A DNA stretch of 64,000 bases from Pseudanabaena mucicola str. Chao 1806. Lineage in GTDB: Bacteria > Cyanobacteriota > Cyanobacteriia > Pseudanabaenales > Pseudanabaenaceae. Location of the stretch: positions 2,201,001-2,265,000 of the forward strand of contig NZ_CP097329.1 in NCBI RefSeq assembly GCF_030323025.1. The letters are read 5' to 3'. Positions 41,665-51,568 of the stretch are shown here, piece by piece (within the stretch, counting starts at the first letter, position 1; each line of letters starts with the position of its first letter). Under the pieces are notes generated by a model, which was given only the letters and a program-made list of their open reading frames with translations, did not search any database and was not told the origin of the DNA. The position numbers and the translations under genes were made by a program.

Positions 41665-44281
41665 AGGCATTTCTCCATTTGAGGAACTCAAACCAAATAA
41701 CGCTGGCAATACCTGATAGGAGGGCGATCGCTAAATCTTCAAATTGTAGATAGGAAAACTGGAAGAGTTGCCTTAAAAAAGGAACGTATAGAATTAATCC
41801 TAGAAATGCGATCGCGCCACAAATAATCCACCAAATGGAAGCATTGGGAACTTTCATCGTACTGAGGATCGTTCTTGTCCATGAGCGATTGGTGAGAATC
41901 ATCGCAAGGTTAGACACAATTAAGGTGGTAAAGACTAAGCCCCTTGCACCACAGGCTCCTGCACTACATAAGACCATATCAGGGGCAAATTTGCCGTGAT
42001 AATTAGCGATCGCATAGACAATTACTAACACTACTAAGACGCTCAAGCCTTGGAAAAGCGATAACCATAATGTGCGTCGATCAAAGAGTGGTTCCTTGGG
42101 ATTACGGGGTGGACGCTGCATCACATTAGCTTCGGCGGACTCTGCTTCAAAGGCGATCGTACAGGCGGGATCGATAATCAGATGTAGGAAGGCAATATGA
42201 ATTGGCAAAAGTACTAACGACCATTGCATGAAAATAGGAACTAAGGATATACCTGCGATCGGTATATGAACGGCGAGGGTATATGCCATGCCTTTCTTGA
42301 GATTATCGAAAATGCGGCGACCGAGTTTCACTGATTCCACAATTGAGGTGAAGTCATCATTCAGTAACACTAAATCTGCGGATTCTCGCGCCACATCTGT
42401 CCCTCTGCCACCCATGGCAATACCAATGTGAGCCGCCTTCAGCGCAGGTGCATCATTGACTCCATCGCCTGTCATCGCCACGATTTCGCCGCTTTGTTTC
42501 AGCGCATTCACAATCAGGAGCTTTTGTTCAGGGACAACACGAGCAAAAATATTCGTACTGCGAATCCGCGATCGCAGTTGGTCTTCAGTCATTTGTTCTA
42601 GTTCTGCACCTGTGATCACTTCCCCACTGGTTAGCCCAATTTGTTTGGCAATATTTTGCGCTGTTGAGGGATAGTCACCTGTAATCATCACGACCCGAAT
42701 TCCTGCTTGATAACATTCGGCGATCGCTGGGGCAACCGAAGCACGCACGGGATCGGCTAAGCCCACTAAGCCAATAAATTCAAAATCAAAATCATGCTGG
42801 CGTAAAGGTAGAGAACCATCCGCAGGTGGTTGATGTCTTGAGCTATGAGCAGAGAGTGAACCTTTAGCCACACCAAGGACTCTTAACCCTGAGGCTGCCA
42901 TGATATTTGCTTGTATTTCTAAATCCGTGAGCATCTCAGGACTGAAATGACAAAGATCAGCGATCGCTTCGGGCGCTCCTTTAGCAGCAATTTCCTTTGC
43001 ACCACCTGTGATAGGTTCCCAAACACAGGACATCGCGCGTAACTCTCCTGATAAGGGATATTCGCGCAAGGTATTCCACTCATCATGGAGATGTTCTGTA
43101 CCTGCTAGTAGCTGAGAACCCACTAATTTCAGAGCCTTTTCCATTGGGTCAAAGGGATCTTTGCGACTGGCGAGAATGCCATATTCAATTAGTCGGTGGA
43201 AATCCTCTGGCAAGGCTTCTCGCTCATGTAAGGTGAGATCGTAAAAAGCAGGATTTTGCGAACCTTCTTGATAAACAAATAATTGCTGCACTGTCATTTG
43301 ATTGAGAGTGAGCGTTCCTGTTTTATCTACACAAAGGACAGTTGCTGAGCCAAGGGTTTCGACAACAGGAATCCGTCGTGTGAGGACATTTTGTCGCGAA
43401 AATCGCCATGCACCCAATGCTAAAAAGATGGCGAGAACTACAGGGATTTCATTGGGCAAAATCGCCATTCCTAGAGCTAAGCCTGCTAATACACCATGCA
43501 ACCAATCGCCGCGAGTAATTCCATAAATCACCACGGCAATGATACAAATAGTGATCGCCAAAATCGTTAATTGTTTAACAATCTGCCGCGTTTCCCGTTG
43601 CAACTTAGAATCTTCCTGTCCAATCGTTTGGAGAGCCTTACCGATTTTGCCCATTTCCGTTTTGGAGCCAGTGGCTTGGACTTCAATGATCGCCTGTCCC
43701 TGTACCACTAAAGTTCCTGAATAGACATAGGGCAAATCGTCACCACCAGCACGATTGATGGGTAAAGGTAAACTTTCATCGATCGCAACTTTTCGCACAG
43801 GAAGAGATTCCCCTGTTAAGAGTGATTCATCGACAGTGAGATGCGTTGACCAGAGCAATATGCCATCCGCAGGAATGCGATCGCCTTCCGCAATTACAAT
43901 CAAATCCCCCCGCACCACTTCTCGACCTGCGATCCGTTTACGTTCTCCATTGCGAATGACAAGGGCGCGAGGACTAGATAGATCGCGCAAAGCTTCGAGG
44001 GATTTCTCTGTTTTTTGTTCTTGATAGAGATTAATCCCCACAATAAAAAACACAAAACCTAGTAATATCAATGCTTCCTGAGCATCACCAAGAAATAGAT
44101 AAATACCGCCACAACCAAGTAATAGTAAGAAAATTGGTTCGCTAGCAATTTCCAAAATAATCCCCCAAATATTGCGGCGATCGCTAGCTGGCAATTCGTT
44201 ATATCCCTCAGATTGAAGGCGTTGGCTAACTTCCTGTTCTGAGAGTCCTGTTAACTCTTGTGGATTAATTACAGCGCTCAT
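41663..44281 (-). CDS. Cation-transporting P-type ATPase
   Basis: 872 aa, complete P2-like pump. N-terminal cation-ATPase domain (GLSEQEVSQRLQSEGYNELP); TGES loop (about 156); phosphorylation motif CVDKTGTLTLNQM (about 316-328); MTGDGVNDAPAL hinge (about 605). In M4 the ion-site segment reads LPNEIPVVLAIFLALG; most relatives have PE(E/G). M6 has IIDPACTIAFEAES. Ten hydrophobic helices fit. The ion (calcium or another) cannot be assigned by eye. Confidence 0.9.
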   Translation of the reverse strand: MSAVINPQELTGLSEQEVSQRLQSEGYNELPASDRRNIWGIILEIASEPIFLLLLGCGGIYLFLGDAQEALILLGFVFFIVGINLYQEQKTEKSLEALRDLSSPRALVIRNGERKRIAGREVVRGDLIVIAEGDRIPADGILLWSTHLTVDESLLTGESLPVRKVAIDESLPLPINRAGGDDLPYVYSGTLVVQGQAIIEVQATGSKTEMGKIGKALQTIGQEDSKLQRETRQIVKQLTILAITICIIAVVIYGITRGDWLHGVLAGLALGMAILPNEIPVVLAIFLALGAWRFSRQNVLTRRIPVVETLGSATVLCVDKTGTLTLNQMTVQQLFVYQEGSQNPAFYDLTLHEREALPEDFHRLIEYGILASRKDPFDPMEKALKLVGSQLLAGTEHLHDEWNTLREYPLSGELRAMSCVWEPITGGAKEIAAKGAPEAIADLCHFSPEMLTDLEIQANIMAASGLRVLGVAKGSLSAHSSRHQPPADGSLPLRQHDFDFEFIGLVGLADPVRASVAPAIAECYQAGIRVVMITGDYPSTAQNIAKQIGLTSGEVITGAELEQMTEDQLRSRIRSTNIFARVVPEQKLLIVNALKQSGEIVAMTGDGVNDAPALKAAHIGIAMGGRGTDVARESADLVLLNDDFTSIVESVKLGRRIFDNLKKGMAYTLAVHIPIAGISLVPIFMQWSLVLLPIHIAFLHLIIDPACTIAFEAESAEANVMQRPPRNPKEPLFDRRTLWLSLFQGLSVLVVLVIVYAIANYHGKFAPDMVLCSAGACGARGLVFTTLIVSNLAMILTNRSWTRTILSTMKVPNASIWWIICGAIAFLGLILYVPFLRQLFQFSYLQFEDLAIALLSGIASVIWFEFLKWRNA

Positions 44282-44736
44282 AGGTTTATCACCAACTTTG
44301 GGAAACTTTGAGGATAATCAAATGCTTTGCGATCGCAAATGTTGATTATGCATTTGTTTCGATCTTAGGCTAGTTCTATCGACGTTGTACAGTGTTTATT
44401 GTCACACAGCACTATTAATGAGAAGTATCGTCTATAGCAATTAGTAAAAGATAGAAATAGTAGCTAATATGGAAGTCTAATCGCTATACATAGCAAGACT
44501 TTTGCCTATAGAACTCGTCATAGATAATCGCTTGTAATTTTCATGCAGTGATTTACTAAGTTTAGTAACTTTTTTGTGTGTAGAGGCAATTAATAAATTC
44601 ATAGCAAAAGATGAAAATCTGAATGTATGAAATTTTTGGTTAAGATTTTTGTAACGGCTATTTGTTTTTTGAGAGGTAGATTTAAGCTTTGTGGTAGACA
44701 ATGGCAAATTGTGATGTCAGTTTGAGGCTTTTAATA
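44282..44736. other. Intergenic region before the TPR-CHAT gene
   Basis: Divergent promoter region of the ATPase and TPR-CHAT genes, AT-rich. A 76-codon minus-strand frame at 44477-44707 has unlikely composition (Ser/Lys/Thr) and is not accepted as a gene. No hairpin or RNA was recognised. Confidence 0.5.
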
Positions 44737-47700
44737 ATGAATCGTTTAGCTGGTTTTGGGATAATCACGGCTTTATTGGCGGGTGTGCCTTCTATAGTCA
44801 TTGTTGAAAGTGTGCAGGCGCAAACAGTGCAAGATCGCAAAGCAGAAGCTGAGCGCCTTAGCCAGCAAGGGATTAAGTTATATCAAGCCAGTCATTATCA
44901 AGAAGCAATTCAAGTATTTGAATCTGCTTTAGGAATCTATCGCGATATCAAAGATCACAAGGGTGAAGCAGCGTCACTCGTTCGTCTGGGTGCTACATAC
45001 AGAAGTCTCGGACAGCCCCAGAGAACCATCGAATACTATCAGCAATCCTTAGCAGTCCAAAAACAAATCGGCGATCGCACTGGAGAAGCAATATCACTTA
45101 TTAGTCTAGGTGCTGCGTACAAAAATCTCGGACAGTACCAGAGAGCAATTGAATACTTGCAGCAATCCTTAGCAGTCTTTAAACAAAGCGGCGCTAGTGC
45201 TTGTACATCTAGGAGCAAAAGCGCAGATTGCTTAGATGCTCGCAAGGGTGAAGCAGCATCAATTGGTCATCTCGCTGAAGCATATAACGGACTAAGACAA
45301 CACCAGAGAGCGATAGAATACTTGCAGCAATCCCTAGCAATTGAAAAGCAAATCGGCGATCGCAATGGAGAAGCAGCGTTTCTCAATGATCTTGGTAATG
45401 CATACAAAAATTTCGGACAGTACCAGAAAGCGATCAATCTCTTTCAGCAATCTCTTGCCATCTATAAGCAAGTCGGCGATCTCAAGGGTGAAGCAGCGTC
45501 ACTCAATAATCTGGGTGCTACATACAGAAATCTTGGACAGTACCAGAAAGCGATTGATTTTTCTTTGCAATCCTTAGCGATCCGAAAGCAGATCGGAGAT
45601 CGCTATGGTGAAGCAACGTCTCTCAATGAGCTGGCTGCTGAATACTATAATCTCGGACAATATCAAAAAGCGATTGATTACTTTCAGCAAACTCTTGCCA
45701 TCTATAAGCAAATCGGTGCTCGCGCTAGTGAAGCAACCTCTCTCAATAATCTGGGCGTTGCATATGTTGCTCTCGGACAATACCAGAAAGCGATTGATTA
45801 TTATCAGCAATCCTTAGTAATCCAAAAACAAATCGGCAATCCCAATGGTGAAGCGCCATCACTAACTGGTCTGGGCGCTGCATACAAATATCTTGGGCAA
45901 TACCAAAAAGCGATTGAATACTATCAGCAATCTCTTACCATCTATAAGCAAATTGGCGATCGCAATAGTGAAGCAACCTCTCTCAATAATCTGGGTCACG
46001 TATACGACGATCTCGGACAGTACCAAAAAGCGATCAATTTCTATCAGCAATCCTTAGCAATCCAACAGCAAATTGGCGATCGCAGTGGTGAAACAACATC
46101 TCTCAGTAATCTGGGTGCTGCATACAACAGTCTCGGACAGCATCAGAAAGCGATTGATTATTATCAGCAATCCTTAGCGATCCGAAAGCAAATCGGCGAT
46201 CGCAATGGTGAAGCAACGCCTCTCAATAATCTGGGTTCAGCCTACAAAAGTCTTGGACAGTACCAGAAAGCCATTGATTTCTATCAGCAATCTCTCGTCA
46301 TCAAAAAGCAGATTGGAGATCGCAATGGTGAAGCAACATCACTTGGTAATTTAGGCGCAGCCTACGACAGTCTCGGACAGTACCAGAAAGCCATTGATTA
46401 CTTTCAGCAATCCTTAGCAATCGAAAAGCAGATTGGAGATCGTAGTGGTGAAGCAACGTCTCTCAATAATTTGGGTGTTGTCTTTTACAAACTCAATCAA
46501 CCCGCAATCTCGATTGTCTTTCTCAAACAAGCTATCAATACCTATGAAGCTATTCGCAAAGACATCAAAGGATTGAAAAAAGAAGAACAGCAATCTTATA
46601 CTGCTAGGATAGCCAATAGCTATCGTGACCTCGCCGATATCCTAATTAAACAAGATCGCGTGATGGAAGCACTGCAAATCCTCGATCTGCTCAAAGTCCA
46701 AGAACTCGAAGACTATCTCAAAAATATCAAAGGTAACGACAGATCAGCGCAGGGTGTCAGACTATTAGCACCAGAAAAAGCTCTTAGCGATAAACTCTTA
46801 ACCATTAACTCTGACAATAGCAAAGAAATCAATAACCAACTTACCAACCAAATCCAACAACTTCCCAAATCCGAAATTAACAAAGTCCCCGACTATCTCA
46901 ACCAAATCCCGCAGGGAAATGTGCTGATCTATCCCTTAATCCTCAGTGACAGACTAGAAATCATTCTCTTTGCTCCCAACACCTTACCCATTCATCGCAC
47001 TGTCAATATCAAAAAAGATGATCTAGAAAAATTAATCACCGAATTTCGTGCAGGACTACAGGATAGCGGCTTTGAAGACTTTCGAGAACCATCGCAGCAA
47101 CTCTATAGGCTCCTGATTAAACCCATCGAAACCGAACTCATCAACGCCAAAACTACTACGATTCTCTATGCCCCTGATGGTATCCTGCGTTATGTTCCTC
47201 TTGCTGCCCTCAATGATGGCAAACAATGGCTAGCTGAGAAATATCGCATTAGTAATCTCATTGCCTATAGCCTCAGTGATTTTAGTCCTCAGCCGAAAAC
47301 AGAACCAAGTATCCTCGCAGGAGCCTTTGGCGGTAAAGATGGAGAGCGCAAATTTGGACAAATTGCCCTACCTGCTAGTATTACCGAAGTGAAGGGAATA
47401 TCGAATTTATTCCCAAATTCTTTTGCTCTATTTGAAAATGACTTTAGCCGTGCTACTACTGAAGCCAAATTCAAAAACTATAATATTCTCCATTTTGCCA
47501 CCCATGCTGAATTTAATACAGGTGCGCCTGATAACTCCTTCATCATTTTTGGTAATGGCGACAAGATCCGATTGAGTGAACTCACTGACTGGCAAATTCC
47601 TAATGTGAATTTAATCGTACTTAGTGCTTGTCAAACTGGCTTAAGTACACTTGGCTCTGGGGTAGAAATCTTAGGCTTTGGTTATCAAGTGCAGAAAGTC

Positions 47701-47907
47701 GGAGCAAAACAGGCGATCGCTTCTCTCTGGTCTGTTAGTGATGATGGGACTCAGGCTTTGATGGCAGCTTTTTATCGGGAACTGCAAAAAGGTGATGTCA
47801 CACCGATTGAGGCTTTGCATAGGGCGCAAGTTGCTCTAATTAAATCAGAAAAGTTTAGTCATCCGAGTTACTGGTCTGCTTTCTTTGCGATCGGCAATGG
47901 CTTGTAG
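44737..47907 (+). CDS. TPR-CHAT protein (exported caspase-like peptidase)
   Basis: 1056 aa from ATG 44737, which gives a clean signal peptide (MNRLAGFGIITALLAG... ending VQAQ); ATG 44701 would add 12 residues. Thirteen 40-residue TPR units of the kinesin light chain type (consensus LGQYQKAIDYYQQSLAI, spaced by KQIGDRNGEATSLNNLG) fill about residues 45-600. The C-terminal CHAT domain carries the His-Cys pair: HFATHAEF (His near residue 923) and LSACQTGL (Cys near 965). CHAT peptidases with TPRs resemble the separase-like Craspase partner and other defence or death effectors, but exported cyanobacterial ones have no known role. Confidence 0.92.
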   Translation: MNRLAGFGIITALLAGVPSIVIVESVQAQTVQDRKAEAERLSQQGIKLYQASHYQEAIQVFESALGIYRDIKDHKGEAASLVRLGATYRSLGQPQRTIEYYQQSLAVQKQIGDRTGEAISLISLGAAYKNLGQYQRAIEYLQQSLAVFKQSGASACTSRSKSADCLDARKGEAASIGHLAEAYNGLRQHQRAIEYLQQSLAIEKQIGDRNGEAAFLNDLGNAYKNFGQYQKAINLFQQSLAIYKQVGDLKGEAASLNNLGATYRNLGQYQKAIDFSLQSLAIRKQIGDRYGEATSLNELAAEYYNLGQYQKAIDYFQQTLAIYKQIGARASEATSLNNLGVAYVALGQYQKAIDYYQQSLVIQKQIGNPNGEAPSLTGLGAAYKYLGQYQKAIEYYQQSLTIYKQIGDRNSEATSLNNLGHVYDDLGQYQKAINFYQQSLAIQQQIGDRSGETTSLSNLGAAYNSLGQHQKAIDYYQQSLAIRKQIGDRNGEATPLNNLGSAYKSLGQYQKAIDFYQQSLVIKKQIGDRNGEATSLGNLGAAYDSLGQYQKAIDYFQQSLAIEKQIGDRSGEATSLNNLGVVFYKLNQPAISIVFLKQAINTYEAIRKDIKGLKKEEQQSYTARIANSYRDLADILIKQDRVMEALQILDLLKVQELEDYLKNIKGNDRSAQGVRLLAPEKALSDKLLTINSDNSKEINNQLTNQIQQLPKSEINKVPDYLNQIPQGNVLIYPLILSDRLEIILFAPNTLPIHRTVNIKKDDLEKLITEFRAGLQDSGFEDFREPSQQLYRLLIKPIETELINAKTTTILYAPDGILRYVPLAALNDGKQWLAEKYRISNLIAYSLSDFSPQPKTEPSILAGAFGGKDGERKFGQIALPASITEVKGISNLFPNSFALFENDFSRATTEAKFKNYNILHFATHAEFNTGAPDNSFIIFGNGDKIRLSELTDWQIPNVNLIVLSACQTGLSTLGSGVEILGFGYQVQKVGAKQAIASLWSVSDDGTQALMAAFYRELQKGDVTPIEALHRAQVALIKSEKFSHPSYWSAFFAIGNGL
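45000..46490 (+). repeat. Tandem 120-bp repeats encoding TPR units
   Basis: About twelve in-frame 120-bp units, highly similar at the DNA level (GGACAGTACCAGAAAGCGATTGA... in most). The second is extended by about 45 bp (45190-45245). The similarity suggests recent expansion or gene conversion. Confidence 0.85.
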
Positions 47908-47917
47908 CGCTCATCTC

Positions 47918-48847
47918 TTAAATTTTGCCTGCAATTTGTAGAAGTGTCACTTCCCAAACTAGTCGAGGCTGAACATAACGAGCAATTAATTCTCTTGCCT
48001 TATCAAGATGTTGCAAGATGGATTTCGACTTTTGTTGTTCCCAAAAATAATTTTGCAAATAGTCAATCAGCCAAAGTTGCAAATCGACTTCTAAATCTTT
48101 AGTAATTTGTTTAGCGATCATCATTGCATTACGAGGCTCTTGAGGGATGTGGCGCACGGAGTTTAACAATTCGATGGGAATACTTTTAAATCTCTCAAAT
48201 GAATCGATCGCTTGTCCTGCGGAACCTTGGGCAAGTGACACCACATCGGGGGGAATATCTGTATGTCCTTCACGGGTGAGAATTTCCTGCATTTGGGCTT
48301 GGTTTAGTCTAGTGAAAGGAATGCGTTGGCATCGAGAGACGAGCGTAGGCAAAATCGAGCCTGCATCGGGAACGATCAAGATAATGGTAGCGTAGAGAGG
48401 TTCTTCGAGGGTTTTGAGGAGGCTATTAGCAGCCGATTCTGCCATGGATTGTGCTTCTTCGATAACCACCACTGATCGCTTGCATTCGAGGGGAGCCCGA
48501 CTGACAAATTCACTAATTTCCCTAACTTGCTCAATGCGAATTTGGGGCAAGACGCGACGTTTTAACCCTGCTGCCTCTGCTTCCTTAGCTGTTAGCATTT
48601 TGCCCTTATCTAGATAGGTCGGCTCGACCCAAAGTAAATCAGGATGATTGCGATCGCTCAGTCGATTTGCGGACTTGCGATCACCTAATAAAATTTCTGC
48701 AAATGCTGAGGCAGTTTTACTGCGCCCCACACCACTTGCACCTGCAAATAAGTAGGCAGGGGCAATGCGATCGCGTTTGATCGCAGCCTTTAGTAAAGTG
48801 ATTGCTTGCGATTGCCCAACAACAATATCAAAGGGGGATGCACTCAC
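47918..48847 (-). CDS. holB: DNA polymerase III delta' subunit
   Basis: Clamp-loader subunit, AAA+ fold, 309 aa. FDIVVGQSQAITLLKAAIKR at the start; Walker A-like GASGVGRSKTAS (about 37-48); SRAPLECKRSVVVIEEAQSM with a DEAQ-like Walker B; NSLLKTLEEP and SRCQRIPFTRL (arginine finger in SRC). Zinc-finger cysteines are absent, as is usual for cyanobacterial delta'. Likely in one operon with the two small genes upstream; two bases separate it from 48850-49404. Confidence 0.92.
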   Translation of the reverse strand: MSASPFDIVVGQSQAITLLKAAIKRDRIAPAYLFAGASGVGRSKTASAFAEILLGDRKSANRLSDRNHPDLLWVEPTYLDKGKMLTAKEAEAAGLKRRVLPQIRIEQVREISEFVSRAPLECKRSVVVIEEAQSMAESAANSLLKTLEEPLYATIILIVPDAGSILPTLVSRCQRIPFTRLNQAQMQEILTREGHTDIPPDVVSLAQGSAGQAIDSFERFKSIPIELLNSVRHIPQEPRNAMMIAKQITKDLEVDLQLWLIDYLQNYFWEQQKSKSILQHLDKARELIARYVQPRLVWEVTLLQIAGKI

Positions 48848-48849
48848 AG

Positions 48850-49404
48850 CTAGTCATTCCACAATTCTTGTTGCGATCGATTGGATCTATAGGATCTTGA
48901 ACTTAGGCGATCACGGCGATCAATGGATGTCTCTAGGTCATTTAAAGTACGCCGACGTAGCCACCAGCGAATAGCTTCATCTACCGTTTCCGCAGGATTA
49001 TTCGAGATTTCCAACAGTTCTGTAAATAAATCTGGGGAAATCGCAACTTTGTACATATCAGATTCAGGGTTAGCGTCATGGTGATCGACTGTCTCGTTCT
49101 GCATATCTGTAATTAATTCTGGTAAATCAATTAAAGTTGACGTATTTAGCTCATGAATATTACGAATACTGGATGCGTCACCTTTTGCCTTATCTATGGG
49201 TTTGAGAACAGCATTGAGGCGACTGACAGCGATCGCCGCCGATGACGTGGGACTGGTATTGGATTTAAGTCTATTGTTGCCCATATCCGATTTGCCTAGC
49301 TTACGCTGACTAAGATTAATGATCATGAACATCACGAGAACTAAAACAAATTGAGATAGCCCAATCATCACGAGCAGCTTATTTTGGATCAAAAATTCAA
49401 ACAT
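48850..49404 (-). CDS. Membrane-anchored protein sharing a domain with its neighbour
   Basis: 184 aa, family not recognised. One N-terminal helix (LVMIGLSQFVLVLVMFMII, about 10-30) is followed by a long polar linker. The C-terminal domain, DLFTELLEISNNPAETVDEA then IRWWLRRRTLNDLE (about 127-158), resembles the C-terminus of the separate protein at 49496-49750. Both end in a WND tripeptide. It lies 2 bp before holB, so probably co-transcribed. Possible role in DNA replication or septum, purely by context. Confidence 0.65.
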   Translation of the reverse strand: MFEFLIQNKLLVMIGLSQFVLVLVMFMIINLSQRKLGKSDMGNNRLKSNTSPTSSAAIAVSRLNAVLKPIDKAKGDASSIRNIHELNTSTLIDLPELITDMQNETVDHHDANPESDMYKVAISPDLFTELLEISNNPAETVDEAIRWWLRRRTLNDLETSIDRRDRLSSRSYRSNRSQQELWND

Positions 49405-49495
49405 AAATCTTGGGGATCAGCCTATGCAGCATAGCGAATCAGTCTTAGGTTTTGATTGAGAAAATTAGCAAAAAATAGAGCTTTAGTTAATGCTC

Positions 49496-49750
49496 CTAGT
49501 CATTCCACTCGCCACGCGGAGGCACAACAGGGTTCATCGTCAAGGGACGAGAGCGATCAGCTTCCTTGATAGCACGACGTTGTAGCCATTGACGGATTGC
49601 GGTATCGATCGCCTGTTCGGGATCATTGGTCACTTCTCCGAGTTCCGCTAGCAAAGCAGGATCAATTTCTACACTTTTTAGCACCTCATTAAATACTGCT
49701 TCATTAGCCGCTTGGGTTGTTTGCTGGATGTTCGCGTTATCTTCTGGCAT
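49496..49750 (-). CDS. Small protein, paralogue of the neighbouring C-terminal domain
   Basis: 84 aa. DPALLAELGEVTNDPEQAID, then TAIRQWLQRRAIKEADRS, corresponds to the C-terminal domain of 48850-49404 with the same pattern: acidic, N(N/D)P, then IR-W-L-RR, ending EWND. Family unknown. First gene of a probable operon with that gene and holB. Confidence 0.65.
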   Translation of the reverse strand: MPEDNANIQQTTQAANEAVFNEVLKSVEIDPALLAELGEVTNDPEQAIDTAIRQWLQRRAIKEADRSRPLTMNPVVPPRGEWND

Positions 49751-49994
49751 AAGGACTATTTAAATTAACTAGCTGAGGTTAACTGGCACTATGCAGATTC
49801 TACCTAGATTTGTTACCGTCTGAATGTACAGTGCGATCGCAATCTTACTTCAAAGCATAGCTGTTTTGGATCTCGTCCTATTTGCGAGAAACGATTGCTT
49901 GACAATACTTTCAATAAATATTGAAGTTTTTGATGACCAAAAACTCTGTATTCTGGAATAATCACAGTTTCCTGTAAATCACACGTTAGTATCC

Positions 49995-51254
49995 ATGTCT
50001 CCACTTCAGGTCACACGCGGCACTCGCGACATCCTCGCCCCCGAAATTTATTACTGGCAGCAGTTAGAGACAACTGCGCGTCAAGTCCTTATGCAAGCTG
50101 CCTATACCGAAATTCGTACCCCTATTTTTGAGGCAACTGAGCTATTTGCACGGGGCATCGGTGAAAACACTGATATTGTCGGCAAAGAAATGTACACCTT
50201 TAATGATCGAGGTGATCGTTCTCTGACTTTACGACCCGAAGGGACAGCAGGAGTAGCGAGATCCTATATTGAAAATAAATTGTTTGCTCAAGGTGGTGTT
50301 CAGCGACTTTGGTATATGGGGGCAATGTTTCGCTACGAACGTCCTCAAGCAGGTCGTCAGCGTCAATTTCACCAATTAGGAGTAGAAGTATTAGGAAGTG
50401 CTGATCCGCGTGCTGATGCCGAAGTGATCGCGATCGCCAGTGATTTTTTGCAAGCCGTCGGTTTGACTGATCTCGTGGTTGATCTGAATTCAGTTGGCAG
50501 TTCCGAAGATCGGGTTGCCTATCGTCAGGCTTTGGTAGAGTATTTCACGCCTTTTGTTGAGGAAATTGATGTGGATTCCCGCGATCGCCTCACCCGCAAT
50601 CCTCTCCGTATCCTCGATAGCAAAGACAAACGCACTCAAGAAATCTCTCAAGATGCGCCCAGCATTCTCGACTATCTCAGCCTCGACTCCCAGCAACATT
50701 TCGAGAAAGTTCAAAATCTCTTAACAGATCTGGGAATTGCCTATCGGATTAACCCCCGTCTTGTGCGCGGGCTTGACTACTACACTCGCACGGCTTTCGA
50801 GATTCAATCCAATCAACTCGGTGCACAGTCAGCAGTCTGTGGAGGTGGTCGCTATGATCGCTTAATAGCCGAACTCGGCGGAGCAGATGTACCTGCGGTC
50901 GGTTGGGCGATCGGCTTAGAGCGTTTAGTCATTCTCATGCAACAGGTTGATGAGCAAAAACAAGCAGCGATCGATTTCTACGTGATTTCGCGAGGTGAAC
51001 AGGCAGAAACGAAGTCTCTATTAATCGCTCAAACGCTCCGTAAAGTAGGATTTACTGTGGAACTCGATCTCAGTGGTGCGAAGTTTGATAAACAGTTCAA
51101 ACGGGCTAGTAATGCCAAGGCTAAGGCTGCGTTGGTAATCGGTGATAGCGAAATCGCAGCAGGTCAAGTTCAAGTCAAGTGGCTGGAATCAGGTGAGCAG
51201 GAAGCCGTAGCGATCGCTGATCTCAGTTCTAAATTTGAGTCCTTGCACTCATAA
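49995..51254 (+). CDS. hisS: Histidyl-tRNA synthetase
   Basis: Class II aminoacyl-tRNA synthetase, 419 aa, normal length. QVTRGTRDILAPEIYYW at the start; motif 1 YTEIRTPIFEATELFARGIG; motif 2 RYERPQAGRQRQFHQLGVE; histidine-A motif LVRGLDYYTRTAFEI; motif 3 GGGRYDRLIAELGG and GWAIGLERL. C-terminal anticodon-binding domain from about 325. ATG 49995 is the first good start. Confidence 0.97.
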   Translation: MSPLQVTRGTRDILAPEIYYWQQLETTARQVLMQAAYTEIRTPIFEATELFARGIGENTDIVGKEMYTFNDRGDRSLTLRPEGTAGVARSYIENKLFAQGGVQRLWYMGAMFRYERPQAGRQRQFHQLGVEVLGSADPRADAEVIAIASDFLQAVGLTDLVVDLNSVGSSEDRVAYRQALVEYFTPFVEEIDVDSRDRLTRNPLRILDSKDKRTQEISQDAPSILDYLSLDSQQHFEKVQNLLTDLGIAYRINPRLVRGLDYYTRTAFEIQSNQLGAQSAVCGGGRYDRLIAELGGADVPAVGWAIGLERLVILMQQVDEQKQAAIDFYVISRGEQAETKSLLIAQTLRKVGFTVELDLSGAKFDKQFKRASNAKAKAALVIGDSEIAAGQVQVKWLESGEQEAVAIADLSSKFESLHS

Positions 51255-51317
51255 GTTTTTTGAGTCTTGTTTGAGGCATAGATATCAGTGGCTTCGACTA
51301 CGCTCAGCCACCTTTGA

Positions 51318-51363
51318 TATAGCGGTTTTCAAATGAGTGTGTACTCATTTGAAAACCGCTATA
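51318..51363. repeat. Palindromic repeat TATAGCGGTTTTCAAATGAGT
   Basis: Perfect 21-bp arms with a GTGT loop. A related, longer copy lies at 61181-61285. The first half of this intergenic region also carries a GGCTTCGACTACGCTCAGCC hairpin (51291-51312). Confidence 0.8.
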
Positions 51364-51522
51364 CACCGCCATTTGCGAGGCGCAAATGGCATTATCAAAC
51401 TCAGGGTGCGCTTCCACAAACCTAGAAATTTACAAATAATTTATGAATGCTATTATGTTTGAGTATTAAATAACTTCCATACAAGTACCACTGGGAACCG
51501 ATTATCTCACAAAATTTATTTG

Positions 51523-51568
51523 TAATTTGGGAGAATTTTGCTAGAAAGAAAAATTCTCCCAAATTACA
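51523..51568. terminator. Terminator between hisS and the response regulator
   Basis: Arms GTAATTTGGGAGAATTTT (51523-51540) and its complement (51551-51568) around a 10-base loop. It overlaps the response regulator stop codon and likely ends both converging transcripts. Confidence 0.8.

Noticed and set aside
44477-44707. 76-codon minus-strand frame before the TPR-CHAT gene
   Set aside because: Low-complexity Ser/Lys/Thr composition, no ribosome site, and it overlaps the start region of the next gene.
45000-46490. Regular 120-bp repeats as a CRISPR array
   Set aside because: They are in-frame TPR codons of one long gene without unique spacers.
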